A stretch of 43,468 nt of DNA from Chromatiaceae bacterium (lineage in GTDB: Bacteria; Pseudomonadota; Gammaproteobacteria; Chromatiales; Chromatiaceae). The stretch is from positions 1-43,468 of the forward strand of contig JACDZG010000057.1 of assembly GCA_013426805.1 (NCBI GenBank), written 5' to 3'. The position numbers were made by a program, and so were the translations under genes. The notes beneath the pieces are model-generated. The model had not been told where the DNA came from. It made no database searches and saw only the letters and a list, made by a program, of their open reading frames with translations. Positions 9,079 through 17,432 of this stretch are shown here, one piece after another. How positions within the stretch are numbered: the stretch's first letter is position 1; each line of letters opens with the position of its first letter.

Positions 9079-9321
9079 ATGACTTGGCTGCCCAATTTCC
9101 TCACCTTGACCCGTCTGCTGTTGGTCGTGCCCGTGATCTTGCTGCTTGCATTCGGGGGCGCGACCGCTGCCTGGTGGGCTTTGGGTCTCTTTCTGGCGGC
9201 ATCGGCAACCGATTTTTTCGACGGCTGGCTGGCGCGGCGCCTGGACTGCGCGTCCAATCTCGGCCTCTTTCTCGATGCGGATTTGTGGCAGCGGGCGCCG
9301 GTGGCTATGGAACGGCGTTGA
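9079..9321 (+). pseudogene. Truncated CDP-alcohol phosphatidyltransferase (pgsA-like)
   Basis: 80 codons from an ATG with an AGGGGG ribosome binding site. The start NFLTLTRLLLVVPVILLLAF and two membrane segments match phosphatidylglycerophosphate synthase, and the CDP-alcohol motif begins normally (DFFDGWLARRLDCASNLGLFLD). It should continue as LDxxADK, but here becomes LDADLWQRAPV and stops, so the second metal-binding aspartate, the lysine and the remaining roughly 100 residues are missing. An enzyme without these cannot be active. The functional pgsA is presumably elsewhere in the genome. Downstream 9322-9464 contains no further recognisable piece. Confidence 0.8.
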
Positions 9322-9464
9322 GGCGTGCCCGGTTCGCGCCGGATTCGGGTACGTGTTAACCCGAGATAAGCAACAGGCGAGAAAGTAAGGGTTGGGTGCT
9401 CTTAACGTAGCGCCATTTTGGTCCGTCCAGGGTTTCCCCTCGTTATCTCCGGCACCTCATTTCC

Positions 9465-12152
9465 TCAGCGTCGCCCCAGCCGCTCGATCCGCAGTCGCGG
9501 CGCGAACGCGTACAGGTCGACGATACGCACCGTCGGCGTCTTATCGCGCCGCGCGCCGGTCTCGACAATCCCGAGATCCTCCAATGTCTTTAGAGCCGCG
9601 GCCGGGTCGCTCTCGCCCGCCTGCTCCAACGCATGCAGAAAGTCATTCCGATCTTGATACGACTTGAATCCGGTGAGCCGCTCGACGTGCGAGCGTTGCT
9701 CCTGACCGCTCTCGGTTATCAGCTCGTTCAGCCTGCCTTCGGAAACGTCCGGTATGGCGTCGCGCAGCGAGCGCGGGTCCAGGAGCGGAGGGGTCTCGAT
9801 CCGCTCGGACTTGCGGGAGCGCACGGCGGAGTCGAGCAGCCAGAGCGCGGCCCGCGGATAGAGACGCCCGTTGCCGTCCCGCAACCGCTTCGCTGCCCAT
9901 ACCGTGGAGCGGGTGTTGCTGGCCCCGGTGCCGAGCCGCTCGCCCCAAATCAAGGCCAGGGCGCCCTCCCAATCCTCCTGCGGGATTTCTTCCAGATTGT
10001 GAATCCGGATGCCCTGTCCTTCGAGGTGCCCGCGAAACGCCGGTGAGGCCGCTGCCATGGCGCGTACGATCAGACGCCAGATGTCGTCGGCAAGCCATTT
10101 CAAAGTCACCTCGCGCCGCTGGTACTTGGCCTGCTCCTCGGTCGCCAGACCATCGAAGATATCCTTGCGCAGAAAGATCTTGACGCCGAGGTGCCGGCTC
10201 GACATCCAGGACGCATTGGCCTGATCCAACAGGCCGACGATCATGCCGCGGCGTCTCGCGATGGCCTCGTGGCTCTCGCCGAGCGCGACATCCAGGTCGT
10301 CGAACAACAGCGTCACCTGCTTGCCTTCGTGCTCGCACCAGGCGTCCATCGCCCGCCAGGCGTCGCTGATTAACAAAGGCAAACCTTTCCCCAATAGTGC
10401 GGAGACGGCGTCTAAGACGGCCTGCTCGCCATCCGCTTCCACGAGGCCATTCAACAGTTGGAGCATTGCCCGATCGGCAGCGGACAGGGACACGGTCGCC
10501 GAATAGGACCATTCGCGGTCAAGGACAGCGGTGCAACGCCCCAAGGCAAGCACCGACCACACCTCGCTCCACCGGTTCTCGAATTGCTTGTCCAGCGCGC
10601 GCAGCAGGTTCTGGGATGCCGGCGGCAGCGCTCCGCGACCGCCGCGCGGGCTGGCATAGCCCTCGACGAAGACCGTATTCTGGAGTGCCGGGACCTGCGC
10701 ACGATGTTGAAGAAGCGCCGGCTGCTCCAGGCAGATGCGCCGCAGATAGCTCTTGCCCGTGCCCTTGGCCCCCAGCACGAGACAGGTATCTTGGCGGACG
10801 AAGAGGTCCAGATCGGGCGTGCGCGTGAAGAGATCGGCCAGGATTTTCGAGTCCGGCTCGCTTTCCGCCTGGGGTACCGGAACCTTTGCCTCCCGGATGA
10901 CCGTGGCCGCCCAACCCTCATCGATCCGGCGGAAGGAGAGTGGCAAGGGCGGGGGCTGGATGCGCTCGGCGAGTTCCCGATAGCCCTCGCCAAGACCGCT
11001 GACCAAGAGCCCGCCCTCGTTTTCGACGATCCGGGCCGAATAATCGATGGTGACGATGGACGCCTCGGGCGGTAGATCTGCGGGCGGCGTCTCCAGTATC
11101 TCAGCAATTCCCTGGCGGGCCATTTCGAGTTGGAGCGCGAACTCTTCGACGCAATTCGCACGCGCATCGTCTCCGGCCGGCAGCATGGCGGCGACGAAGT
11201 GAATGAGTCCCGGCCGCCCGCGCGCCCGGCGGCTGCGCTCCAATGCGGCGACCGCGGGGACCAGTGATGGATAGGTGGACGGTGCGGGCGAGGCGAACAG
11301 CACCACCTCGTCCGCCAGGTCCAGAACAGCGACGGCCGATTCGTCGCAATAACCGGAGCGGGCGTCCAGAAGGACAATCTGTGCCCCGGATGCGCGCACG
11401 GCCGCGCGCAGCAATCGGCGCAGCGGGGGGCGGATGCCGCTGTACAGGACGCTCGGCGAGAGCGGCCCCAAGAGCGCATGGACGAATGGGATATCCGCCC
11501 CGGCGGGACCGAGTACCTCGACCAGGCTGCCGGCACCGGTCGCGGGCAAGAGACAGCGTTGCACCTCCCGCTCAAGGGCCTCGTCGCCGAGACTTGGGTC
11601 TGCGGCCATTCGCACCAAGTCCTCGAAGCGGGGGACGCCGTCCGAGTCTCCGGTCATGGCGCCGACCAAGGCCGGCGACTCCAGGTCAAGGTCCACCGCG
11701 AGGACCTTGACCTGGCGCTGCCCCAAGAGCAATGCGACATGCGCCAAGGCCGTGGAGCGGCCCACGCCGCCCTTCAGCCCCCAGAATGCAATGGTTTTGA
11801 CCCCATCCGGTAGGCCGCGATCGTCCGGCTCCGGCGTCTGCGGCTCCAGCATTAGCGCGTCAGCCCAGTTGGGCGTGCCGATCAGGCGTTGGGAGAACAG
11901 CCGCTGCTCGTCGTCGTCCTCCAGATCGTCCGGGGACTTGAGCAGGGTTAGGGTGCGCTCGGGCAGATGCAGATCCTTCTGCTCCAGCCGCTCGCTCAAT
12001 AGCCCCAATGGGTCATCCGCATCGGCGAAGTCATCTGCGAGGACGCGCAGATCGACAGACCCGGCGTGCCCGCGTCGGACGACAAGGCGCCGGGGGTGAA
12101 ACAGGTCTTCGATGGCATGTCGCAGGTCGGATAGCGAGGCTTCGGTCGTCAT
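9465..12152 (-). CDS. ParA/MinD-like + P-loop ATPase fusion (KGGVGR motif)
   Basis: 895 residues with two nucleotide-binding modules. The first (about 115-400) is a ParA/MinD-type domain: deviant Walker A KGGVGRST (127-134), then DLDLES (154-159) and VLLDARSGY (260-268). The conserved KGGVGKT lysine is arginine here, a known variant in which the remaining lysine is the first one. The second module (about 435-800) has a classical Walker A GAKGTGKS (461-468) and Walker B VTLLFDDLD (614-622), in the style of STAND/AAA ATPases. A winged-helix-like C-terminus (about 850-895, ALKTLEDLGIVETG) ends the protein. No membrane segment. It is divergent from the two ATPase genes at 12373-15643. Probably a sensor or conflict-system ATPase; function unproven. 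Confidence 0.82.
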   Translation of the reverse strand: MTTEASLSDLRHAIEDLFHPRRLVVRRGHAGSVDLRVLADDFADADDPLGLLSERLEQKDLHLPERTLTLLKSPDDLEDDDEQRLFSQRLIGTPNWADALMLEPQTPEPDDRGLPDGVKTIAFWGLKGGVGRSTALAHVALLLGQRQVKVLAVDLDLESPALVGAMTGDSDGVPRFEDLVRMAADPSLGDEALEREVQRCLLPATGAGSLVEVLGPAGADIPFVHALLGPLSPSVLYSGIRPPLRRLLRAAVRASGAQIVLLDARSGYCDESAVAVLDLADEVVLFASPAPSTYPSLVPAVAALERSRRARGRPGLIHFVAAMLPAGDDARANCVEEFALQLEMARQGIAEILETPPADLPPEASIVTIDYSARIVENEGGLLVSGLGEGYRELAERIQPPPLPLSFRRIDEGWAATVIREAKVPVPQAESEPDSKILADLFTRTPDLDLFVRQDTCLVLGAKGTGKSYLRRICLEQPALLQHRAQVPALQNTVFVEGYASPRGGRGALPPASQNLLRALDKQFENRWSEVWSVLALGRCTAVLDREWSYSATVSLSAADRAMLQLLNGLVEADGEQAVLDAVSALLGKGLPLLISDAWRAMDAWCEHEGKQVTLLFDDLDVALGESHEAIARRRGMIVGLLDQANASWMSSRHLGVKIFLRKDIFDGLATEEQAKYQRREVTLKWLADDIWRLIVRAMAAASPAFRGHLEGQGIRIHNLEEIPQEDWEGALALIWGERLGTGASNTRSTVWAAKRLRDGNGRLYPRAALWLLDSAVRSRKSERIETPPLLDPRSLRDAIPDVSEGRLNELITESGQEQRSHVERLTGFKSYQDRNDFLHALEQAGESDPAAALKTLEDLGIVETGARRDKTPTVRIVDLYAFAPRLRIERLGRR

Positions 12153-12309
12153 GGTCGTGGTCCCGCTCCTGTCTTCCCCATGTCTGAGCCGCGGTGCGTG
12201 AATCGATGGGTCGCTAGGATAACCCCAATTCGAGCCCCATTGGCGGCCAGTCGCCCGAGACCGGGTTGGATCTCGAGCCCCACGGTCACGTCAAGGTGAT
12301 CATTGCTTT

Positions 12310-12329
12310 TGACAACGGATCTTTTGTCA
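12310..12329. promoter_or_regulatory. Dyad 1 in the divergent ATPase promoter region
   Basis: TGACAA and TTGTCA separated by 8 bases. It lies between the divergent genes at 12152 and 12373. The same 8-base spacing is used by dyad 2, so both could be sites for one dimeric regulator. Confidence 0.5.
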
Positions 12330-12334
12330 TCTAT

Positions 12335-12358
12335 CTTGGCAACAGATTTATTGCCAAG
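12335..12358. promoter_or_regulatory. Dyad 2 in the divergent ATPase promoter region
   Basis: CTTGGCAA and TTGCCAAG separated by 8 bases; perfect 8-base arms. The dyad ends 14 bases before the ATG at 12373, so a bound protein or an RNA hairpin could block translation or transcription of the ATPase operon. Centre-to-centre distance to dyad 1 is 27 bases. The rest of 12153-12372 has no gene. Confidence 0.55.
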
Positions 12359-12372
12359 AGTCTCCTCTCGCC

Positions 12373-13503
12373 ATGTCGACCTTCCCACGTCCGAAACTCG
12401 AAGACGCCTTTTGGAGAGCCCTACAGTCCGGCAGTCACCTGCTGATCCCAGGCCCCAGGCGCATCGGCAAGACCACGCTCCTCAAGCAGGCGCTCGCCCG
12501 GCCCAGCGCCGACTTTTTTCCTGTTTATGTCTTCGTGGAGTCTGTCGATTCGGTCGATGAGCTGTATCGAAAGCTCCTGTCCGCGCTCCTGGACCAGGAA
12601 TTCGTGGGTCGGCTCAGCCGCGCCTCTAAGCGTTTCTCCAACTGGGTCAAACAGATTCGCATCGAGGAGATCGGCTCGAAGGTGCGTTTCGGAGCCTCCG
12701 GGCCGGTGGATCACCAGGATGAGTTTGTCCGGTTCGGTCGAGGCCTGGAGCTTGACGGGCGCGTCGTCCTGATGGTAGACGAGCTCCCTCAGGCGGTGGA
12801 GAACACCCTGGGGAGCAAGTCCGAACAGGAGCGCCGCGAAGCCATTCGGATGCTCCAGACCCTGCGCGACTGCCGGCACGATCCCAGCCTTGTGGAACGC
12901 ATCCAGTTTGTCTTCGCCGGCTCCATCGGACTGGAGAACGTCGCGGCGTCCCTCGGGGCAAGCAAGCACATCAATGATCTGAAGACGCTGCGCATCCCGC
13001 CGCTCACCCCGGACGAGGGGCGCGCTTTTCTCGACCAGGAGCTGCCCCGGCTCGGCCTCGCGGACCTCCCGCGGGAGGTGCGCGAGCACCTGCTCGGGCG
13101 GATCGGCTGGGATTGGCTGATCCCTATTTTCATCAAACGTCTCGCGGAGGAACTGCCGCCTGAGGCCGCGACCCCGGATGCAGTAGATCGGGCTTTCAGC
13201 CTGCTGCTGACTCACCAGAACCTGTTCGAGCACTGGTACGGTCGATTGCGAATGACCCTGGAGCCGAAAGAGCTTCAACTCGTCAAAGCCGTGCTCGGTC
13301 AGGCCGCCGACCCGCACAACAACGGCATCCACAGTCGATCCGTAACCAATCTCGCCGTAGAGCACGGGCTCTTGGAGCATCAGGTCAATCTCGTCGGCAT
13401 CCTCAAGCACGACGGGTACCTCAACAACCAGGAAGACCCGGTGCGCTATCGCTTCAACTCGCCGGTGATCCGCGAATGGTGGTGGCGCAATGTCGCCAAT
13501 TGA
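12373..13503 (+). CDS. AAA/STAND-like ATPase, first of a tandem pair
   Basis: 376 residues. Walker A GPRRIGKTT (27-35), Walker B VVLMVDELP (132-140), and a sensor-1-like FVFAGS around residue 180 define an ATPase of the archaeal ATPase_2 / MNS-STAND type. The C-terminal part (about 265-376) is helical and looks like a winged helix (LAVEHGLLEHQVNLVGILKHDGYLNN) followed by FNSPVIREWWWRN, the usual end of this family. No signal peptide. The stop is 20 bases before the next ATPase start, so the two form an operon. Proteins of this kind act as sensors, chaperones or regulators in defence or stress; no specific role can be assigned. Confidence 0.82.
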   Translation: MSTFPRPKLEDAFWRALQSGSHLLIPGPRRIGKTTLLKQALARPSADFFPVYVFVESVDSVDELYRKLLSALLDQEFVGRLSRASKRFSNWVKQIRIEEIGSKVRFGASGPVDHQDEFVRFGRGLELDGRVVLMVDELPQAVENTLGSKSEQERREAIRMLQTLRDCRHDPSLVERIQFVFAGSIGLENVAASLGASKHINDLKTLRIPPLTPDEGRAFLDQELPRLGLADLPREVREHLLGRIGWDWLIPIFIKRLAEELPPEAATPDAVDRAFSLLLTHQNLFEHWYGRLRMTLEPKELQLVKAVLGQAADPHNNGIHSRSVTNLAVEHGLLEHQVNLVGILKHDGYLNNQEDPVRYRFNSPVIREWWWRNVAN

Positions 13504-13522
13504 CCGCAGGGGAGTGCGTGCG

Positions 13523-15643
13523 ATGAGCGAAACACTGGGCGGGATTTACAACCCGCAGGCGATGCCGGAGGCCGAGTTTCTGGCCCGTTATTCCGTTCGA
13601 CTGGAGCTGACGAACAAGCTGCTGCGAACCATTCTGAGCAGCGGACCGGAAGACGACCCCGACCACGCGATCATCCAGGGCCAACGCGGACAGGGCAAGA
13701 CCAGCCTGCTGCGCCGCGTCCAGATTGCGCTGCGGGACCACCAGGAGACCCGCGACTGGCTGATCCCGCTGTTGTTCAGGGAGGAACTCTACGGCGTCAC
13801 CAGCCTCTGTCGGCTCTGGGAGGAGGCGGCCGGCCTGCTGTGCGACAGACCGGGTTTCAAAGGACTTCCGGATGCAATGGAGGCCCTGTGGAACACGCCC
13901 TACTACGAGAAGGACTGTCATCTTATCCTAGACCGCGCCCTGGCCGACCAGGGCGTGCGACTGGTCCTGCTGATCGATAACATCGGCGACCTGTTCGGCA
14001 AGCTCAAGCGCCCGGAGCAGCAACGTCTGCGCGAGATCCTGCACACCACCAAGCGCATTCAGATCCTCGGTGCGTCCACTGTCATGCTGGAGCAGCACTA
14101 CGACCACGGCGCGCCCTTCTACCAGTTTTTCAAGGAGATCAATCTCCCCGGTCTCTCTCAGGATGAGGCGCTGACCCTGCTCCGGCATCTGGGCACCCCG
14201 GAACAGCAGGCGCGGCTGGAAGAGGTCATCGCGCGCACTCCGGGTCGCATGGAAACCCTCAGGCGTCTGACCGCCGGCGTCCCGCGCACCCTGGTGCTGC
14301 TCTTCGAGATCCTGCTCGACCGGGACGGCAACGCATTCCGCGACCTGGAACTGCTGCTCGACCGGGTTACCCCGCTCTACAAACACCGGATGGACGACCT
14401 GCCGGCCCAGCAGCAGGCCATCGTCGATGCCGTGGCCCTGGGCTGGGATGCCTTGTCCGCCGGGGAGATCGCCCGCGCAACGCGTCTGCCCAGTAAACAG
14501 GTCGCTGCTCAGCTCAAGCAGTTGGAGCGCGCCAACGTCATCCACCGCGAGCCCACCAGCACCAAGAACAACCTCTATCGGCTCGTCGAGCGCTTCTTCA
14601 ATATCTGGTATCTGATGCGCCACGGCCGGCCCGGTGACCGGCGCCGGGCGCTGTGGCTGGTGCGGTTTCTGGAGGTTTGGTGCACACCGGATGATCTGCG
14701 CGAGCGGGCGCTCGGCCATTTGGCCATGCTCGCCGACGCGCTCCTGGCGCCCGAGCATGCCTGGCTCATGACCGAGGCCTTGCGTGGGGCGGGATTGGAT
14801 CTGGAGACCGAGGATTTGTTGGTGAAGGCGACGCGGGAGTACCTGCCGGGGGACTTGCGGGATCAGGTCGGGGATTCCATCGCTGAGAGAGTCGAAAAGG
14901 TAGAAAGTGCCTTTTTTCCCGAGAAGATCCGCCCGTTTTTTGACAGAGAGCGTATGGCCGCCATGGGCCGGCCCGAGCTGCTCGAATACTTGACTCAAGG
15001 AATCTGGCTATTTCACGCAAATGAGTCTCCTCTGACGAAAAGATTCGGCATTGTCGATCGATTCTTTGAGCGATTTGAGCGCGAAGGACTTGACGCAGCT
15101 TTGGCTCAGTTGGAAACGTATGAGTGTATACCAGTGCCTACGGAGTGCGACAGCTATCCCGGCCTTGTCGAAATCTGGAAGGGGATGGGTATGGGGGCAG
15201 CGGGACTTCGCGAAGGGTTACGCATGTTAGGTTCGGTGCTGAGAGAGGTATCGAGCAGGGATGCTGGGCTCTGTCTAGCCATCGTATACCTCATAGCTCA
15301 GGAATTCCCCAAAGCATTCGAGACCTTAGAATCCTCGCTCCGGAGCCTCGACTTAGACGCAGAAGCATCTGGCATCACTATTCTTCTGACATTTCTCCTC
15401 GCCGCCGAGCAAACCGCCTACGTCCGTCGTCTGTTTGAAGACGAAGCCTTCGCCGCTTACAAATTCAAGGACAGATTCAAGCCCCATTATTTCGCCCTCC
15501 TCGCGCAGCTTGGCGAATCCCGAGCAGACGATTTCAAACGTATGGGACCGGAGCTTGCTCAGACCGTAGACGAGATCCGCGCAAATGTTGTCGAGTACCG
15601 CAAACTCATTGATCGGCCGCCGGGCTTGTCGCGGCGGCCTTGA
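13523..15643 (+). CDS. AAA/STAND-like ATPase with winged helix and variable C-terminus
   Basis: 706 residues from the ATG at 13523, which has GGGGAG 8 bases upstream; an in-frame ATG at 13490 inside the previous gene is less likely. Walker A GQRGQGKTS (53-61), Walker B LVLLIDNIG (147-155), a helical lid, then a winged helix around residues 318-360 (LSAGEIARATRLPSKQVAAQLKQLERANVIHRE) and the family-typical FFNIWYLMR. The last 260 residues are an all-helical TPR-like region. From about 14870 base composition becomes richer in A and T than the first half, suggesting a separately acquired C-terminal, possibly ligand-sensing, region. It is the second gene of the ATPase operon. Confidence 0.82.
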   Translation: MSETLGGIYNPQAMPEAEFLARYSVRLELTNKLLRTILSSGPEDDPDHAIIQGQRGQGKTSLLRRVQIALRDHQETRDWLIPLLFREELYGVTSLCRLWEEAAGLLCDRPGFKGLPDAMEALWNTPYYEKDCHLILDRALADQGVRLVLLIDNIGDLFGKLKRPEQQRLREILHTTKRIQILGASTVMLEQHYDHGAPFYQFFKEINLPGLSQDEALTLLRHLGTPEQQARLEEVIARTPGRMETLRRLTAGVPRTLVLLFEILLDRDGNAFRDLELLLDRVTPLYKHRMDDLPAQQQAIVDAVALGWDALSAGEIARATRLPSKQVAAQLKQLERANVIHREPTSTKNNLYRLVERFFNIWYLMRHGRPGDRRRALWLVRFLEVWCTPDDLRERALGHLAMLADALLAPEHAWLMTEALRGAGLDLETEDLLVKATREYLPGDLRDQVGDSIAERVEKVESAFFPEKIRPFFDRERMAAMGRPELLEYLTQGIWLFHANESPLTKRFGIVDRFFERFEREGLDAALAQLETYECIPVPTECDSYPGLVEIWKGMGMGAAGLREGLRMLGSVLREVSSRDAGLCLAIVYLIAQEFPKAFETLESSLRSLDLDAEASGITILLTFLLAAEQTAYVRRLFEDEAFAAYKFKDRFKPHYFALLAQLGESRADDFKRMGPELAQTVDEIRANVVEYRKLIDRPPGLSRRP

Positions 15644-15695
15644 TCATCGTGCCGGCCAGACCTTCCGCCGATGCCCTGTGGCAGAAATCTGATCT

Positions 15696-15754
15696 ACAGA
15701 TGTCACAGATGAACACAGTTGTTTTCTTCATCTGTGTTCATCTGTGACATCTGT
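15696..15754. repeat. Inverted repeat, 23-bp perfect arms
   Basis: Arms 15696-15718 and 15732-15754 are exact complements around a 13-base loop. It is built from the ACAGATG/CATCTGT unit seen in dispersed intergenic repeats of many bacteria. It lies between convergent genes and could act as a two-way transcription barrier. Confidence 0.85.
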
Positions 15755-15813
15755 GGATAAATCCGAGTGGCCGCTTTGGCCAAGACGATGATCAAGGCGC
15801 ATCTGTGCTGCGG

Positions 15814-16474
15814 CTACAGATGCGATGCCTCGGCCGGATGCATGGCCGTCCTGGCCAGTTCCAATTGCAGTTTGCATTGCTTCAACAGCTCGCCGATCAA
15901 TTCTTTTTAACCATAGGTCGCGAGGTTGGCGGTCAACTGCCGGTCGAATTCAGAGCACATGATGCCAAGATTATCCAGATAGGCCAGGTCGTTATTCTTG
16001 ACGCAATAGATGATGTGATTGGTCCGGCAGATCAGGCTGTGGATTATGCAAATTCAGATTGGCCGAGGCCTTGCTGCCGAGTATTTTCTCCATCCGCTGA
16101 TTGATGAACTCCAGATTTTTTTATTTGTTGTCTCGTGGGTTTGCTGTAAGTGGTCGGTATCGCTGCGGAACGCCCGCGACGCTTCGGTCAGGCGAACAAT
16201 CCGACCGCCCTGGGCTTTGGCCAAGTCTAGCGGGTCGGCTGCCGGATCGGCGGCTTGGATGACGAGCAGCAACTCGCGTTCGTCGACCAGGCGGTAGATG
16301 GATGCCCGGGGCCGGACAGAGTGGTGCTGATCTCCAGGATGATGGCGACCCCTCGCCGCGCTTGTCCATGAGACCGGGGCGGTAGGGGGCGATTTGGATC
16401 GGGGATCGGGCCAACAGGTTGGTGAGGGCTTGGTTACGGGCGGCTTGGCGCAAGGGCAGGCTCTTCGGGGTCAT
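15814..16474 (-). pseudogene. Decayed unrecognised gene (frameshifts and stop)
   Basis: A start with an AGGAG ribosome binding site at 16474 (MTPKSLPLRQAARNQ) opens a reading path kept only by changing frame several times: near 16350 (VAIILEIST), near 16310 (ASIYRLVDERELLLVIQAADP), at the run of seven T at 16114-16120 (then NLEFINQRMEKILGSKA), and near 16040 (IIHSLICRTNHIIYCVKNNDLAYLDNLG). An in-frame TAA follows LTANLATYG, after which ELIGELLKQCKLQLELA runs to a TAG at 15814. The restored product of about 210 residues is helical and not one I recognise. Codon-like continuity shows it was once a gene. The run of T is also a typical sequencing-error site. Confidence 0.65.
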
Positions 16475-16604
16475 GCCCGCTCCTGGACTCGGATGCGCCG
16501 GCACCACCCGCACAGGAGCTATCCTTCGCTCGCTCCGACTATCGCCCGGTCGCGATCATCGCTAAGCTAGTGGGAACTTCGACGGAGTCGATAGGGGGCG
16601 TCGC

Positions 16605-17432
16605 TTGGAAGGTTGCGTGGCAGTAGCGGACACCGGTCCTGGAAGGTATCGCTGGATAGTGTCCCGGTGTACCGTGGGTTCGGATTCCGATGGCGGCGGA
16701 GTCCTGGCAGCGATTGTCCGGCGCGCTCGCCAGTCCTACGGGGAGCAGTTCCTCGACAACCTCCCCGAGCCTGACGGCGGCACCGAACTGCGTTTCGATC
16801 TGGGTGCTATCAGGGTGGCGATTCGAGCTGGGATGCCTGATCCGGATGTCGAGCTGCGCAAACCCCAGGCACTCAGGAACTACCGGTCCGAGGTGGCCGA
16901 ACTGGTCGCCCAAGAGGTTCTGGCACACGCCTATCAGGTCCAGTTCCCGGCTAGTCCCCAGGCGACCAAAGGCAACGCCAACCAGCCGGTGCTCGGATTC
17001 GACGGGTGGGGATTGCTGGATCTGGACGACGGCGCGGCGGCTTTGGTCTTGGTCCAAGTCAAAGGCTCCGACCACGACCAGCGTCCGCCCGATGTGGCCC
17101 AGGTTCTCGTTGAAGAATGCTGTCGGGTGCCTCGCGAGCCCGACAAGCTCTGCCGCGCCCTGACTGCCATGTTCGCCTTGCTTCACACAACGGCCTTTGC
17201 GCCCAAGTTGCTCGCCATGCTGGAAACCCTGGGTCGGGACTCGCTTCCGCCGCTCGTGGTCTGTCCGGTGATCGTCCGCGGGGCCATTGCGGCACACTTG
17301 GACGACCTCACATCCTTGCGCGCGGCCGAGTCGCGATTTGAACCGGCCGGGGTACGCGGCCTTTGTGTTTCGATTGGTACCCCACTGGAGCCTTTCGGTC
17401 ACCACGTTTTCACCGAGGCACGCAAGCCGTGA
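16605..17432 (+). CDS. PD-(D/E)XK-like nuclease, HamA-like (Hachiman candidate)
   Basis: 275 residues, start TTG at 16605 with AGGGGG 7 bases upstream; a GTG at 16617 is a possible alternative. The core looks like a PD-(D/E)XK nuclease: E96/E99 in a helix (RSEVAEL), then D133 (GFDGWGLLDL) and a strand LVLVQVKGS giving a Q151-x-K153 catalytic pair. A helical C-terminal half follows. The stop overlaps the GTG of the SF2 helicase (GTGA), a strong sign of coupled expression and a complex. A small nuclease in front of a Ski2-like helicase is the layout of Hachiman defence (HamA-HamB). I cannot confirm membership of the DUF1837 family by eye; another nuclease-helicase defence system is possible. 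Confidence 0.65.
   Translation: MEGCVAVADTGPGRYRWIVSRCTVGSDSDGGGVLAAIVRRARQSYGEQFLDNLPEPDGGTELRFDLGAIRVAIRAGMPDPDVELRKPQALRNYRSEVAELVAQEVLAHAYQVQFPASPQATKGNANQPVLGFDGWGLLDLDDGAAALVLVQVKGSDHDQRPPDVAQVLVEECCRVPREPDKLCRALTAMFALLHTTAFAPKLLAMLETLGRDSLPPLVVCPVIVRGAIAAHLDDLTSLRAAESRFEPAGVRGLCVSIGTPLEPFGHHVFTEARKP

Noticed and set aside
13928-14998. Minus-strand open frame of 356 codons within the second ATPase
   Set aside because: Shadow of a gene with clear Walker motifs on the plus strand; no recognisable domain or start signal.
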